From assembly GCA_963989245.1 (NCBI GenBank), contig OZ022342.1:10606371-10670370 (forward strand): DNA of 64,000 nt, in the 5' to 3' direction. Source of the DNA: Nansenia antarctica. Taxonomy: Eukaryota; Chordata; Actinopteri; Argentiniformes; Microstomatidae. The translations under genes were made by a program, and so were the position numbers. The notes under the pieces were generated by a model. The model had not been told where the DNA came from, did no database searches, and saw only the letters and a list, made by a program, of their open reading frames with translations. Below are positions 23,856 through 40,281 of the stretch, piece by piece (within the stretch, counting starts at the first letter, position 1; every line of letters starts with the position of its first letter).

Positions 23856-25445
23856 GAAAGGACGGTTTGGAAGTGTGTGTGTGTGTGGGACGGCAGGACC
23901 ACGCCAGGCACTGCTGTCCATCCGCATGAGGGGAGCAGGGGAGGACGGGGACATTTTGCGGGTGGGGAATGAGGCGAGGTGGGCGTCTTTTAGGACACAG
24001 AGACCAGGAGGGGAGGGGGGCATTAATCAGGGTTGATATTCATCGCGGCCCACTGTTTGGCAGGATGTGAGTAGTTATCATTAGTGAAGGCTGAGTAGAT
24101 TCCGTCTACACCAGGATAGCAGGGCTTTCTATCCCTTCATACAGGAGGGAGGTGAGAAGAAGGGAGAGTCTGGGATAGAGGTGAGAAGGGGGCAGGGTGT
24201 TACTGTGAGAGAGGGCAAGGAAGAGAGAGAGTACATACTGTAGGGAGACACTGTTAGCCCACACTGTCTTAGCTACTGAGAAACACATGTTATTAACATG
24301 TACGGACATTGCCGTATCTATCGGAAAAACACAACATTGTATAAAACCACTTGTGTGGTATGGTTATACAGTAGCACCCACACTGCCAAACCCTTAAAGA
24401 CACCATACTGTACTGCCATGAAACTGTCACGAGTACCCCTGGTACAAAACCATTGCACTGTACTTTAGAGGAGAGAGGGCGAAAATAACTCCTCGGCTGC
24501 CATTGATTTCCTATTCATTTTCCACCACACCAAATCAACAACAAGCACAATAGGCAATCATAAACTGGATTTACGGATCCATGTGTAAAACACATCCAAG
24601 CCTCTCTACCTGCTATCTACTGTATCTACGGCATCAAAGTTATGCACATCACAACCATTAGGGCTATTCTACATCAATGAAAATTAATCAATTAAGTCTC
24701 ATTACCAGCACATATTAAAATACGGTAATTATCGAGTGTGGGGAATGTACACTCATCAATATCTCAATTACATAAATGTGCACTTAAAGACATATATTAT
24801 CATAAGAGGTGACGAACACACTTAACACCCCCAGTGAGGAGAGAGGAGAGGTGCATTTAGGTGCCGCGCCTCACTTCAAAGCCTCCACACAGTGTCTGCA
24901 CTGATTGCGAAACTATCGCTCTCTCGCTACGGTACAGCCGAGGTGGCCGTAAATCCGGAGACCAAGGACATTCCCCCCCCGTTTTTCCTCTTATATGAAC
25001 TTGTCCAGTGTCTCGGAAAATGAAATAAAAAGATTTATATTGCCGATCCAAACACCGGGCGTGCGTGTCTCGTGAGTGAGCAGCCGAAGCACCAGAAGCA
25101 GCAGCAGTACTATCCCAATGAATTAGAGAAGAAGCTCCGATTTGGGCAAAGTGGTATTAAAACACTGCCCACCCCCCCCCCTCCAGCGACTCCATCAGCT
25201 CTCCGATTCAACAGTCCCTTAGGGCGAGACGATCTACGGCGGAAAAAAAACATTACTACTAATAAGGACAACACTCCTAATTAACTAACTAATTGCACTG
25301 TAACATACAGGCACATACTCCACTGAAATGTTGTCTATCTGTACTCCCCAAAAAAGAATAGAAAAATAAGCTTAAAATAAACTAATCAAAACCTCCATCC
25401 TTCGGTCTGTTTATATGGACAGTCTGTAGCCTGATACAACCTCTA
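23856..25445. other. znf536 intron 2, unique part
   Basis: Non-coding. Purine-rich from 23856 to 24240, AT-rich after that. No gene is recognised. Confidence 0.5.
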
Positions 25446-26107
25446 GCTGCTCTACCCATCCTTCAACACCCAGTCTGCTCTACCCATCCATCCCTCAACA
25501 CCCACTCTGCTCTACCCATCCCTCAACACTCAGTCTGCTCTACCCATCCCTCAACACCCAGTCTGCTCTACCCATCCATCCCTCAACACCCAGTCTGCTC
25601 TACCCATCCATCCATCAACACCCACTCTGCTCTACCCATCCCTCAACACTCACTCTGCTCTACCCATCCCTCAACACTCAGTCTGCTCTACCCATCCCTC
25701 AACACTCAGTCTGCTTCTCTACCCATCCCTCAACACTCAGTCTGCTCTACCATCCATCCCTCAACACCCAGTCTGCTCTACCCATCCATCCCTCAACACC
25801 CAGTCTGCTCTACCCATCCCTCAACACCCAGTCTGCTCTACCCATCCCTCAACACCCAGTCTGCTCTACCCATCCCTCAACACTCAGTCTGCTCTACCCA
25901 TCCCTCAACACCGAGGCTGCTCTACCCATCCATCCCTCAACACCCAGTCTGCTCTAGCCATCCATCCCTCAACAGCCAGTCTGCTTCACCATCCATCCCT
26001 CAACACCAAGTCTGCTACTCTACCCATCCCTCAACACCCAGTCTGCTACTCTACCCATCCCTCAACACTCAGTCTGCTCTACCATCCATCTCTCAACACC
26101 CAGTCCA
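25446..26107. repeat. Minisatellite, about 22 copies of a ~30-bp unit
   Basis: The unit is roughly CTCTACCCATCC, an optional second CATCC, CTCAACACYC and AGTCTG. I count 22 CAACA-containing copies of 27-36 bp, with length changes from CATC duplication and TCTGCTTCT or TCTGCTACT variants. There are no unique spacers, so it is a tandem repeat and not a CRISPR-like array. Confidence 0.97.
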
Positions 26108-27590
26108 CCCAGTTTGCACTGTGTCACAGCCGCACCCTTATCCCCACTGAAGAGCATGCTCTGCTCCACTGCTAGAATGTTAATTTGTTATGAAGGTCAT
26201 TGACAGAGAGTAATAATCACCATTGGGGATCTAACAATTTGCCATTTCGGAACATTGCAGCACTGATAACTCAACTATTAATAGCCTTCCTGCCCCTCCT
26301 TGTATGACAAAAAACTATTCTGGTATTTTCACCCCCCCCAAAAAAACCTTATGTCTTTAATCTATTCGTCTTTTTTATCTGCAGAGAGATATCTGACATT
26401 TGGAGCAAATTAATGTGAACCTAAGCCCAAAAGAGAAATACATCAGTGTGGGATATTGAATATGAAATTAGAATGTTCAACTGAGACATGGTACCGTAGG
26501 AAGGAAACTCACTCCTTTCTCCTCGTTATTAAAGTATTCTTTGCACAATGCTAGCGACAAAATGACACTTAACCAGACACCAGGATTCTCATACTAATCT
26601 GATGTTGCGCTAAACATTATTTTTTCACAAACAAAACAATAACAGTTTATTCTAGAACTCATTTACTCCCTGCTTAGTGTCGCCAGGCCATTCAAACATA
26701 TGTGTCTGTATTTGTCGGCAAACAAATAATTCGAGCTTAAGCTATTTTTATCAAGCTCTGAGCATTTGTTCTTTTTAAGTGATCAGCATTTATGGAATGG
26801 AGAATGGAAGTTGGAATCCTTTATCTTCAGAGGCTCAACATCTCAAGACTAATTACAAATTAATCTGGATCTCTATATCTGCAATAAGAGGGGCAATAAC
26901 TCCTCTCACTAAGAACTATCTGTTATATATTTATAAATCTCTACATACAGAAAGCGGGGCTAACAGGGACAGAGCAGGAAAAACAGAAGAGGGTGACATA
27001 ATTGCTTGCCGGCTACATCCATACGACTACATCAAGGCCGAGGGATTGTGAATATTAATAATTGATCATTAGCTTGATATGTCTGAGCGTGTCTCAAGTT
27101 TTGTTTTCAAAGTTGACTGCCTCCATTAGGCCTCTCCTTAGGCCTTGAGTGGTGTTGAATAGAAGGTCGAGCATGACAGGGCTCTCTCTTGTGTGTTGTT
27201 CCAAACAGGGGGGGAGAGGCGAGTCAGTTCAAAACGTGTTGTAAATGCAACTCATGGGACACACAATGAGACTAATCCTGGATTTTGACAATGACCTCTC
27301 TATGACCGCTCTATGCCCTACGACTATGACCGACTAATAGGTTCCATATAGATTCTGATAGACAGAAAAAACGTAACAAAACGACATCCCCTTACTGGCT
27401 GTACTGAGAGAGCAATTAGCACTTTGGAGGCTAAGCTAGCTACAGAATATGGATGTATGGAAATGGTGGTGACATTTTAACCCTTCAACTTGAACCTGTT
27501 ACCTTGGCTGCCTCGGAACATAACAGATGCAAGTTGGGACGGGGTCACCTCGACGCTACAGTTCAGTACGTGTATATGATCCACAACTTC

Positions 27591-27592
<2 letters not shown>
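26108..27592. other. znf536 intron 2, unique AT-rich part
   Basis: Non-coding. A 90-codon open frame at 26779-27051 has no recognisable domain. Confidence 0.5.

Positions 27593-27638
<46 letters not shown>
27593..27638. repeat. CT microsatellite
   Basis: Pure CT of about 44 bp. Confidence 0.95.
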
Positions 27639-27640
<2 letters not shown>

Positions 27641-27895
27641 CAGTCTGGGTCTAGTGCACTCCCATGGTGGGGAACCTCTGGGCACCTTGACTGTCGTTAA
27701 CTGCTTGTGGCACGAGCGGAGGAAATGGGTCATTAAATCAAACGAGGCAGGGCCAACCTCCCAGCGTCCCAGATCTGTTTCCAATCAGATAGCTTCCTTT
27801 AAAGGGAGCCAGGATCTCATTCGGCATTAGCGTCATTAGAACAGGGTCTCTCCACCATTCACCACTCCCTCCTCCGCTCACTGGCCCCCGCTCAC

Positions 27896-27897
27896 TG

Positions 27898-27928
<31 letters not shown>

Positions 27929-27935
27929 ACACTAG
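27896..27935. repeat. C run and CA tract
   Basis: About 17 C followed by CA. Confidence 0.9.
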
Positions 27936-28059
27936 CTCTCTAATCTGCCTCTCAGCTGGGCATGGGGGAAAAGGGCAGACATCTTGTGATGAGGTAAATA
28001 CTTCAAATGTTAGCCAGCTGAGTGTCATCTTACCCTTTATACGGACAACAATTTGTGAC

Positions 28060-28151
28060 ACACCTCTCCTGCTCTCTTCTCCCTCTCTATGTCTCTTTCT
28101 CTTTCTGTCTCTATCTTTCCTTCTGACACTCCCTCTCCTCTCCTCTCCTCT

Positions 28152-28204
<53 letters not shown>
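28060..28204. repeat. CT-rich tract and CT microsatellite
   Basis: CT-rich sequence, CTCCT units (28133-28155), then pure CT to 28202. Confidence 0.9.
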
Positions 28205-28207
<3 letters not shown>

Positions 28208-29655
28208 ATTTCTCTCCCTCAAACACATACACAGTATAATGTGAACATACTGTATAAAAACACACATCACAAATAAACACAAACAGAGCAAATGCCCTTA
28301 CAGTACGGATATTGTGATTCGGATCAAGCGTTAGGTACCCCCGAAACTGAATTAATTAATCACCCTGTGATAACAAAAACGCAAAGGTGAAACTCTCTCC
28401 ACACTTGTTGCCTATAACTCTAACCACATTCTTGTTTTTCTTTCATTTTCTGGAATAAGATAAATTAACTACATACAGTACATTTCTTGCACCTGTCCTA
28501 CCTTCCCGCCCTCCCCTACGATAAGGGATTTCATTAACGTGAGAACGCTTGGGCTGAAAGAAACATAATTGCTTCAGTGTTGTTGTTGCCACTGCTGCCG
28601 CCCTAATTCCCTCCTTGCCTTACTCTTGACTGTTAAGTGATCATTATATCAACAGAGACGATGAGGCAAGGTTAAAATATCGACAAACCGTGTTTGCATT
28701 AACACCAAACAGGGAGGACAGGCGAGGACAGGCGAGGAGAGGAGAGGAGAGGAGAGGAGAGAGAAATAAGGAAAAAAAAGAAAGGAAGATGAAGTACGGT
28801 AATGGAATGACAGTGGATGTAAGTGATATGATCAATCGGGAAAGATCACAGGATTGGGATAATGATTTAAGCACTAGGACCCGTCCTCCCCCTGGCCCCT
28901 TGATGGATAACTGTATGAAAAAGATACATAATTTTTTGACTTGCCATTTACACAGCATTGCACCTGAAAGCCGGGCGGAATAATAGACAGTTTAAAATGT
29001 CAGGATACTAACTAAGAAAGAGAGATGGGTTGGCCCGCAGAATCTTAATTAGAAAATCCGGCTAATGGCCATGGCAGCAGCCACTGAGAAGACGGGAAGA
29101 GGAAGTAGCTTTCTGAAATAGGGAAGAAAAAAAAACACTTCCCAGAAATGCTTCAGTCCAATTAGCTCGCTAGGCCCCCTTTTTGCTCTGGTGTTTTTGT
29201 GTGTGTGTGTGTGTGTGTGGAGATGACCAGTCACCAAACCAAATATATCGAGTTATGAAACCCCATCATAAGAATATTCTCCGTCTGGAAAGGCATGTAT
29301 AGGATTTACCTATCTATCCCCGAGCAGACCTGCGTGTTGAGCCCGAGCCAGCGCCACATGATTGTGTTAATTAATCTGCCATTGTGAGCGGGGGGGAACA
29401 GCTGCAGTGGCTCTCGTGGCTGTGTTGTCAAAGCAAAACAATGCAATGTTAAGCTTCCCCTCGTCGAATCTTCCATTACAAAGGAGTTTCAACACAGGGC
29501 TAAATTCATAAATCCACAGATCAATTTTTTACCAGCACTAATGTCTGACCTTTAAAGGGAAAAAGGTTTTTACATGCTTAATTTTCGGCTTGAAATATGG
29601 TCAGATATGTGATACCTAGGTTTTGGGCCAATTCCCAGAGCTTTGAAAACAAACA
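28205..29655. other. znf536 intron 2, unique part
   Basis: Non-coding, with GGCGA/GGAGA repeats at 28713-28762 and a short GT tract at 29196-29219. Confidence 0.5.
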
Positions 29656-29689
29656 GATAGAGAGAGAGAGAGAGAGGGAGAGAGGGAGA

Positions 29690-29758
<69 letters not shown>

Positions 29759-29790
29759 GGAGGGAGCGAGAGAGAGAGGAAGGTAAAGAG
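29656..29790. repeat. GA microsatellite
   Basis: GA tract with periodic GGGA interruptions, about 130 bp. Confidence 0.95.
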
Positions 29791-32700
29791 GTCTGATCTC
29801 TTAAACAGAGACAAACAGAAGAGCACCAGGATTCACCAGCTGGGCGCTGGTATTTTAAAACAATACCTCTAAAGCGATTAGGAGGGATCCATCGATCGTT
29901 GAGCTGTGACTTTACCTCAGCGGAGGGAGAGGGGAGGGTAGCACGGGGTGTTTGTAGATAGATTCTGTGACAGCTTCCTGATACGCCTGCGAAGATGGCT
30001 GGTTCCCACAGGAATAGGTCAACTCTGTTCAAAGGGATGGCTATGAAAATGCATGGCATGTTACGCTCAGAGGGCCTTGAGACGAGCAACTGAGTGTGTT
30101 CTCAAAGCATGTCTGTAAGATCTGCATAATGCTATTACTAATATACACTACCTTCCATATGGCCTATGCTGTAGGAGTTTATACATTACCGTACATACAA
30201 TCCAGGAAAGATATTGCGAGCCAAACACGGAGATGCCATCACATATGGACCGTAGTCAGAGTACGAAATATGGCAACGGCAACAGTACAACGACAACAGT
30301 ATAGCTACCGTATAGTTGTTGTTTTTCCGTCCAAATCACAAAGATGAACCATGACATTTTTCAGTGTATCAAAAGTGATTTCCATTCTGATTCATATACT
30401 GTAATCATTTGGGAGACTTGGGTAATCTCCATTAAGGCAGTCTGTTTAAGTCAGATAAACAGACTGTGATAAATACAGGAGATAAATACAGTGTATAGAG
30501 AATCCAGACACTGGCAAGAGTCTGGTTACAGAGTCTACAGGCTATTTCTGTCAGGCATCAGGCCGGGGCCATGCAAAAAACACACTGATTGAGATAGCAG
30601 CTACTAGAGTCATCACCGACACGACGCTAAGGAAATATGCAGTGTTGAGTGTGTTCTTGTGTGCTTGTGTGTTTCCGGAGAGACGGAGAGATGCACCCCG
30701 AAAACTATCAAGATGCCTGGAACCTGGCCCCACACTGCAGCGGGGGCCCGTCTGTCTAGGCTAAAGCCCTCCAAGAGCCCACCAAGCATGCGCCGCATTT
30801 AAAGGAGACACATCTTCAGAACGAAGGGGAGATATGTTGGAATACAACCGATGCTACTTCATGTAGCAAGGGGTTAATGGAAATATTGAGTGAGGGGAGG
30901 TATTCTCGGTGGCTGGGTGAAAGGTGAAGCATCCAGCAACTGAGTTGTAACCCCCTTCCATGGCAGCATCTCAATCAATAACATACAAAGATCTGCTAAA
31001 GCTCGGAGCTTTAGAAGAAATGTATCGACGTAACCAAAAACATAACTTCAAATAATTAAGGATGGGATTCACTGCTTCTACTTCCTCTTAAATCGGGCAC
31101 GTTAATATTCCGAGATATATGTATTGCAAACCCTTAGCAGCTGAACACCGGTAGGAATTGAAATTGATCTGCCGTTAGTTCTGCAGATACACTGCGATAC
31201 AGACAGACACACACACTTGAAAGCTTACAGATGGAGAACGTTGACACGGTGCTAACGCGCATCTCAAAAGTGTCGTTTGCTGCAGCATCTCACCTGTCCA
31301 ACATGTTAGATTTCAGAAGCCATCAGATGTTAGGCTTACCGCTACACTGAGCAATAGAGAGCACGTCGGTGAGGAAACACGCGCATCCTGAGACATAGAG
31401 CAGAATTATGGACAGGACGGTTACAAAACGGTAGCATTGGATTTGTTGGACCGAATGGGTGATATCTCATTTTTGGAAGTTTGGTTTATTGGTGTTTTCG
31501 GTTCAATCGAAATAGGAGGTATTTTATGTCCTTTGGTAAGGGCGAATTGAACTCAACTCTCTCCTACAAATAATAAACTGCAGTACGACTCTCGGGGTGT
31601 AAAAATAATCATCATGAAAATAGAAATCTGGTTGACAGGATGCCGTGCTCATACTGTGAGCAGCTTGTGTCTCATGAACGTAATCCAGAAATGTCCTCCA
31701 AACTTCTCTCTCTCTCCGAACTTTCACTTGTTCTCTTTTTTCTCTCGTCGTTCCGCCAGATAGTAGAAGGAACATGAAACAAGGCAACATCCTGTGATCC
31801 TGTCGTTGAAGACCAGCAGAAAGGGTTAGAAATGGGAGGCACGGGGCTCAAAGAGCCAGAGAGAGGGGACCAAAAAGGGATTTCACGTTCCCCTTCAGAA
31901 TCCTCATCTCTGTGTCTAATAGCAAATACCTTATTCTGGCCACAGGAGCGCTGAGCTAGCGCGATTACACCCTTACCTGCAACCTACGCCAGGAGAGGTG
32001 GCATTTGGCCGATCCGTCCCCACAAGGGGCTCGTGTGGCTCAGCCCCCGACTTAGCCCCGTGTCTTAAAGGGGGTGTGTGTTGGGGGTGGGGTGGGGGGG
32101 GGGGACTTTGAGCTTTCCCAAAAGCCCTGGCTAAACCTGTGTCCTCCAGGGGGGAAGAGCGGAGAACAAGGAGGAACACGCTAACTTCTGACAGGGTCAA
32201 AGGCCTGGTGTTTGGGAGTTAACTCTGACTCCCTGATTTCCAGAAGGTCAACCGCGGATCCTGAGTCTCTAGTAGTAGTCTGAACTCTAATAACTGTTGC
32301 ATCAGGTCCCTCTACAACGTCCAATGCTGTCGTAGAGTGTAGGATTCTGTCAGGATTTTGGCTTGAGAGCAGCATAGGCCTTTAAGCGCTAAACCAGGCT
32401 TGTCATTGTGGGGGCCTTCAGTAAGACATTGTCAGCAGAAGCAGCATCAGTGGTATTTACTATGATTTAACTGGAGGGAGAAGGAGATGGTGTGTGTGAA
32501 AGGTATAGGGGGAGATGTCGTGCACATTCGTTCAAGATGAGGACACGGCTACAGACAATGTGCAAACATGCAGCATGTACATCGCTGGTTCAAAAGGGAA
32601 TACACCTGAGGCCAGCACATTATAAAGGTGTGACTTTAATAACACCACTGTTCGTTTATTTACAGCAAAGAGAAAGACAATAACATGCAATATTTGTACA

Positions 32701-33597
32701 TTGTCTGTTGTTCCGTCTTCTGCGAATTAAACACCTTTGGTATTTTGTAAACAAACATTGCTAACACTTATTTACACGTGGAAGTTAAACTCAAGGAACA
32801 TATGCTCTTAAAAAAAAAAAGAAGGTGTTAATCATCTAAATTGCGATTGTGCTAGAACTTACAAAAATAAACACTTTGCTTTGTTACCAAGACAACTGAG
32901 ACAATACGCTTCGGACGGCATTGTCAGAGCTGTTACTTCCTAATCGCCAAAGTAGAGTTTTGATCTATGGAGTCGATTGCACACACCTACACACACTGCA
33001 TTACATGTACCCAGACAATTTTAAAAACAAATATCCACCTGGGCAAACAGTAAAAACACAATTGAACGTAACACAAGCGTTTCCTTTTTTCTCCTTTCCT
33101 CTTTTCTTTTGCATTCCAAAGTGACAAAATGAATTCCGCTCCAAACCTAATTAATCCACAAAGGTTTCATGTCTTAATCCCCAAAGTCAAGGGGGTTATT
33201 GTCCTCACAAATGAGGTCAGTGTTCCTCCCAGTGGAAATAAGGGAGTAGAGTGTGAAACAGAAAGAAAAGGAGACAGAGCACAGGGAGGGCTTCCTCTCT
33301 CTGTGACTCCAGAACACACGTGTGACACGATGGCAAAGAGGCCATGCAAATAGGGCCAGGGGATCAAGGTGTGGCTATCCAGGAACTACTATCTCATATC
33401 GTATACACTGGAGAGAGAAACATATAGTGTAGTTACCCGGACCCAGATTATGCCTAGCCCTGGACTGTTAAATGGATAGCCCTGGACTATGTTGCATTCA
33501 ATAACAGTGCTAGCCAGGGAATGCCCTCCCTAGGTCTCTAATGCCACTTGAGCATGGTATATCTGACAGAAGACTACAACTGAGCATGCTCAAAAAG

Positions 33598-33599
<2 letters not shown>
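29791..33599. other. znf536 intron 2, largest repeat-poor block
   Basis: About 3.8 kb with no long simple repeat and no convincing exon. A perfect 11-bp inverted repeat with a 7-base loop is at 30438-30466. A G-rich run is near 32079-32104. Confidence 0.5.

Positions 33600-33665
<66 letters not shown>
33600..33665. repeat. GA microsatellite
   Basis: Pure GA of about 64 bp. Confidence 0.95.
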
Positions 33666-33666
<1 letters not shown>

Positions 33667-35919
33667 AGATGGAGCAGAGCGGAGGAAAATAAAACACCCG
33701 CCAATCACCATACAGACCTTTCGAACCAGGCAGATCAAAAGCTGGTTTCCACGGTAATTGTCGCTAAGGCAGATTCTGACAGTGCAGACATGGAGCATCC
33801 TTGCGTGACACATTAATGACAACGATACAATCCTCCGTCTGCTTCAGATGGGAGAAGAGATGAAACACACGCCTGCGCCATCCTGCCGGCTCCCAGAGCT
33901 GGAGCCAGCGGCCCACTAAGGTCACTGCGGGGGCTCCATGGGAGGGGACCCTGCGTAGGCCAAGTCCCTGAGGACTGTAACGTGGCCAGTGGGATCGCCT
34001 GGGCGAGGACACGCTGGTCAGCGCCCTACCAATTAGGACACCCGACCAGGGCTTCGACTGAGGAGAGCCAGCCAATCTGGAGGCAAGTAGGAGCAAACAG
34101 CCCAGCATTCAACAGCTTGGAGAAATCTGTTACACAATCTAAAATAGGATACTGCATACAGTAGGGTTAGCGAGGAGGGGAATGGGTGAATTTACTGTAA
34201 AGGCAGAAGTTCAAGTTGGCAAAAAAAGTATATGTATCACAGAACAAAGAAGTGTTTCTTCTACCCACACTGGTACACATGAATCGACGGCTTCGTGTGA
34301 ACCCAACATACAACATCTCATTAGCAGAAGCTAAGTTGTTTATGATTATCCATAATGAGCACTCCAACGAGACCCGAGAAATAAAGGAAAGAGACGAGAG
34401 AAATGAAATGAAAGGGGGATAAGGATGAAGACTTGTTAAAGGCATTTTCATTTCAAAGTGCCTCTCAAACTGAAGAAATAAAAACGAGGTTTACATTGTC
34501 AGTCGCCTACTGCTGCGTTTGACACATTAGTTTAAACTGACAGTGTGGAATTAAAATCTTCTAAATGCTGCTTTATTTTTTGATGCACAATTTAAAAATC
34601 AGCTGTCAAAGTCAGTGTTTGTTGATTTTTATCGGGATTATTACATTTTTGAGAATATGACAATTAAAGATCGCTCTATCATTCTGTAGTGTTCCTTACA
34701 GCACAGATCTGCAGAATGATGGAACAGGGCACGAAGAGGTAGAACTGATGATAAGCGGTGGGAGACTTGGTTTACAGAAACAGGGGTCAAGACAGGATCA
34801 GGTTTTGGTGTATTTGTCCTGAATAATTCCTTAAATACACTTATATCATATATACCAATATCAGATTATAAAGGGGGAAGTCTACTAATTCATCCTCAAC
34901 AGAACGTCTTTTCAAGCAAATAGAGGAGGCTCCTCTCAAACACACTGCCATAGGCCTTCCCCATGACTGTTTTAAGTGAAAACGATGGATCCCAGGGTCA
35001 TGCCTGGGTCACACACACCGCTCATCGCTAGAATAGACACAATTGGATAATGACTCAGACATGGGGGCCAGTTGGTTAAAGACTCAATTGAGTTGGAGCT
35101 CTGGTCAGGAGCAAATCAAGGGTTCCACACTCATTTTGAGGTTTTTTTCCTCTGCCTTTTTTTCTTCTTTTTTTTTTCTACCTCCGGTCTGTTGTGCACT
35201 GATGCTGAGAGAGTTGCCTGCCTTCCCCTCTGTTGCAGAGGATATACAGAGGAGAAAAAAGATTTAAAGGAGAAAAAGGCACAATTGTTTATTGATTTTA
35301 TAATAGGCTTAGTGCCAGCAAAATAAAGTGGGGCGGTCAGTCGTTGTGGTCAACAAGAGGCAATGGCGTGACAAACACAGGCTTACAGGCAGGTAACAGG
35401 GCTTGAGTCCAAATGCCGGGATATCGGCAGACCCTTGGTTTTTGCAGCTCCGTTCGTGGCATTGTTATCCTGCCTTTAAACCCGTGTGGACATAATCGCT
35501 CGGAACACAAACAGGGCACGGCTTTAAGGGCTTGGGAGGACTCTATAAAAAAAAAAGCTGATAAAATAGCTCTATATGAAAGAGCATGGGGAAGACTGTC
35601 CACTTTTAAAGGTTGAAATAAATCAATTGCTAAAGCATGTTTCCAATATGAAACATGAAGAGAAGAGACAATAGTGTTAATGACGCACAAACTAAAGTCA
35701 CAATACTGAAATACTATCAACAATATCATGATGTGTTTTCTTATTTTCACTCGAAGATGGATACATTAATGATGAACACTGATCAAAGATCCTTCATTCA
35801 ACAAATATATTTACACCAATGGTCGAAAGTAACATTCCCCAAAATGTCTGCTTTCCTTGCCTAGTATCTTCTTGATGTTAAGGCATAGTGAGGTCTAATT
35901 CAGTTACTATGCTGAGTGG
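33666..35919. other. znf536 intron 2, unique part
   Basis: Non-coding. A GC-richer segment at 33854-34060 has a tRNA-like stretch on the minus strand but lacks a convincing box B. The segment at 35340-35560 is CpG-containing and may be an old transposon fragment. Neither is firmly identified. Confidence 0.35.
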
Positions 35920-35934
35920 GTCTGTGTGTGTGCA

Positions 35935-36010
<76 letters not shown>
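35920..36010. repeat. GT microsatellite
   Basis: About 85 bp of GT, nearly pure. Confidence 0.95.
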
Positions 36011-36012
<2 letters not shown>

Positions 36013-36251
36013 GTCTGATATATGGATGATAACACTAATTAGCTCATTTTGTTTGGGGCACAACACTCATTAAAAACCCAGTGGGGCCATTAACGTTACC
36101 GTCCCTCCAAAACGCTGCAGCCGCCATATCAATCTAGCCTGCTCTCCCCGCTTTTAATGGAGGGAGACCGCTTCAGGTTGGGTTGAGAACAAGATTTGTG
36201 TGTTCCCTCCTTTTATCTCTTATCCCCTCTATCCCTATATCTCTATTTCTA

Positions 36252-36278
36252 TTTCTCTCTCTCTCTCTCTCTCTAATA

Positions 36279-36309
<31 letters not shown>

Positions 36310-36311
36310 AT
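36252..36311. repeat. CT microsatellite, interrupted
   Basis: Two CT runs separated by TAATACTCTTT. Confidence 0.9.
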
Positions 36312-38977
<2,666 letters not shown>

Positions 38978-40281
38978 CAGTTGAAGTCCAAAGTTTACAT
39001 ACACCTTAGCCAAATACATTTGAACTCAGTTTTTCACAATTCCTGACATTTAATCCGAGTAAACACTCCCTGCGTCAGGATCACTACTTTAGGATCACTA
39101 CTTTATTTTAAGAATGTGAAATGTCGGAATAACAGTACACAGAATTGTTGATTTCAGCTTTTATTTCTTTCATCACATTCCCAGTGGGTAGGAGTCTACA
39201 TACACTTAGTTAGTATCTGGTAGCACTGACCTTAAATAGTTTAACTTGGGTCAAACATTTTGGGTAGCCTTCCAGAAGCTTTTAGTGGAAAAGTAGGTGG
39301 AATTTTGGCCCATTGCTCCAGACAGAACTGATGTAACTGAGTCAGGTTTGTAGGCCTCCTTGCTCGCACACGGTTTTTCAGTTCTGTTTTTCAGATCACA
39401 CGGATCTAATGATCGCAAGATCGACAGTTCGGTGGTTCGATCCCCGGCTGGCCACATGTCGAGGTGTCCTTGGGCAATTCACTGTACTGCAAATTGCTCC
39501 CAATGAGTGGGCCGGTGCCTTGAATGGTAGCTTGCCGCCATTGGTGTGTGAATGTGTGTGTGAATGAGAGGCCATTGTCAAGCACTTTGGAATAAGGCAC
39601 TATATAAGTGCAGTCCATTTCCACAATTTCTATAGGATTGAGGTAACGGCTTTGTGACGGCCACTCCAATACCTTGACTTTGTTGTCCTTAAACCATTTT
39701 TGCCACAACTCTGGAAGTATTCTTGGGGTAATTGTCCATTTGGAAGACTCATTTGTGACCAAGCTTTAACTTGTTGAAATGTTGCTTCAATATCCACATC
39801 ATTTTCCTTCCTCATGATGCCATCTATTTTGTGATGTGCACCAGTCCCCCCTGAGCAAAGCGCCCCCACAACATGATGCTGCCACCCTCATGCTTCACGG
39901 TTGGGATGGTGTTCTTCGGCTTGCAAGCCTCCCCCTTTTTCCTCTAAACATAACGATAGTCCTTATGGCCAAACAGTTAAATGTGTGTTTCATCAGACCA
40001 GAGGACATTTCTCCAAAAGGTAAAATCTTTCGTCCCGATGTGTACCGTAGTTGCAAACTGTAGACTGCCTTTTTTTATGGCGGTTTTGGAGCAGTGGCTT
40101 CATCCTTGCTGAGCAGCCTTTCAGGTTGTCTCGATATAGGACTCATTTTACTGTGAATATAGATACTTTTGTACCTGTTTCCTCCAAGGTCCTTTGCTGA
40201 TTTGCACTTTTCGCACCAAAGTACATTCATCTCTAGGAGACAGAATGTGCCTCCTTCCTCAGAGGTATGACAGCTGTGTGG
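38978..40281 (-). mobile_element. Tc1-like element (Sleeping Beauty/salmonid type), left part
   Basis: The terminus begins CAGTTGAAGTCC next to a TA dinucleotide and carries the IR/DR pattern of this family: an outer direct repeat at 38978-39005 and an inner one at about 39179-39207 (CCCAGTGGG then TACATACAC). Inside lies a decayed transposase on the minus strand. The element is split by a SINE (39387-39620) and by the LINE, and resumes at 44410. Confidence 0.92.
39387..39620 (+). mobile_element. tRNA-derived SINE (Mermaid/V-SINE-like)
   Basis: Contains a box-B-like GGTTCGATCCCCGGCT (39431-39446), the typical fish SINE body with TGTCCTTGGGCAA and GTGTGTGAATGTGTGTGTG, and the tail CACTATATAAGTGCAGTCCA. 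The tRNA head is truncated, with no clear box A. It sits inside the Tc1 element, whose sequence resumes at CCACAATTTCTATAGG. Target duplication is unclear (TTTTTCAG occurs twice at the left edge). Confidence 0.85.

Noticed and set aside
25446..26107. CRISPR-like array
   Set aside because: There are no unique spacers; units are contiguous and degenerate, and the genome is vertebrate.
33854..34060. tRNA-like SINE head on the minus strand
   Set aside because: A GGTAGGGCGCTGACC-like stretch resembles box A, but no box B or tail follows, so the call is not supported.
39421..39447. tRNA gene suggested by GGTTCGATCCCCGGCT
   Set aside because: It is box B of a truncated SINE; no cloverleaf or box A is present.
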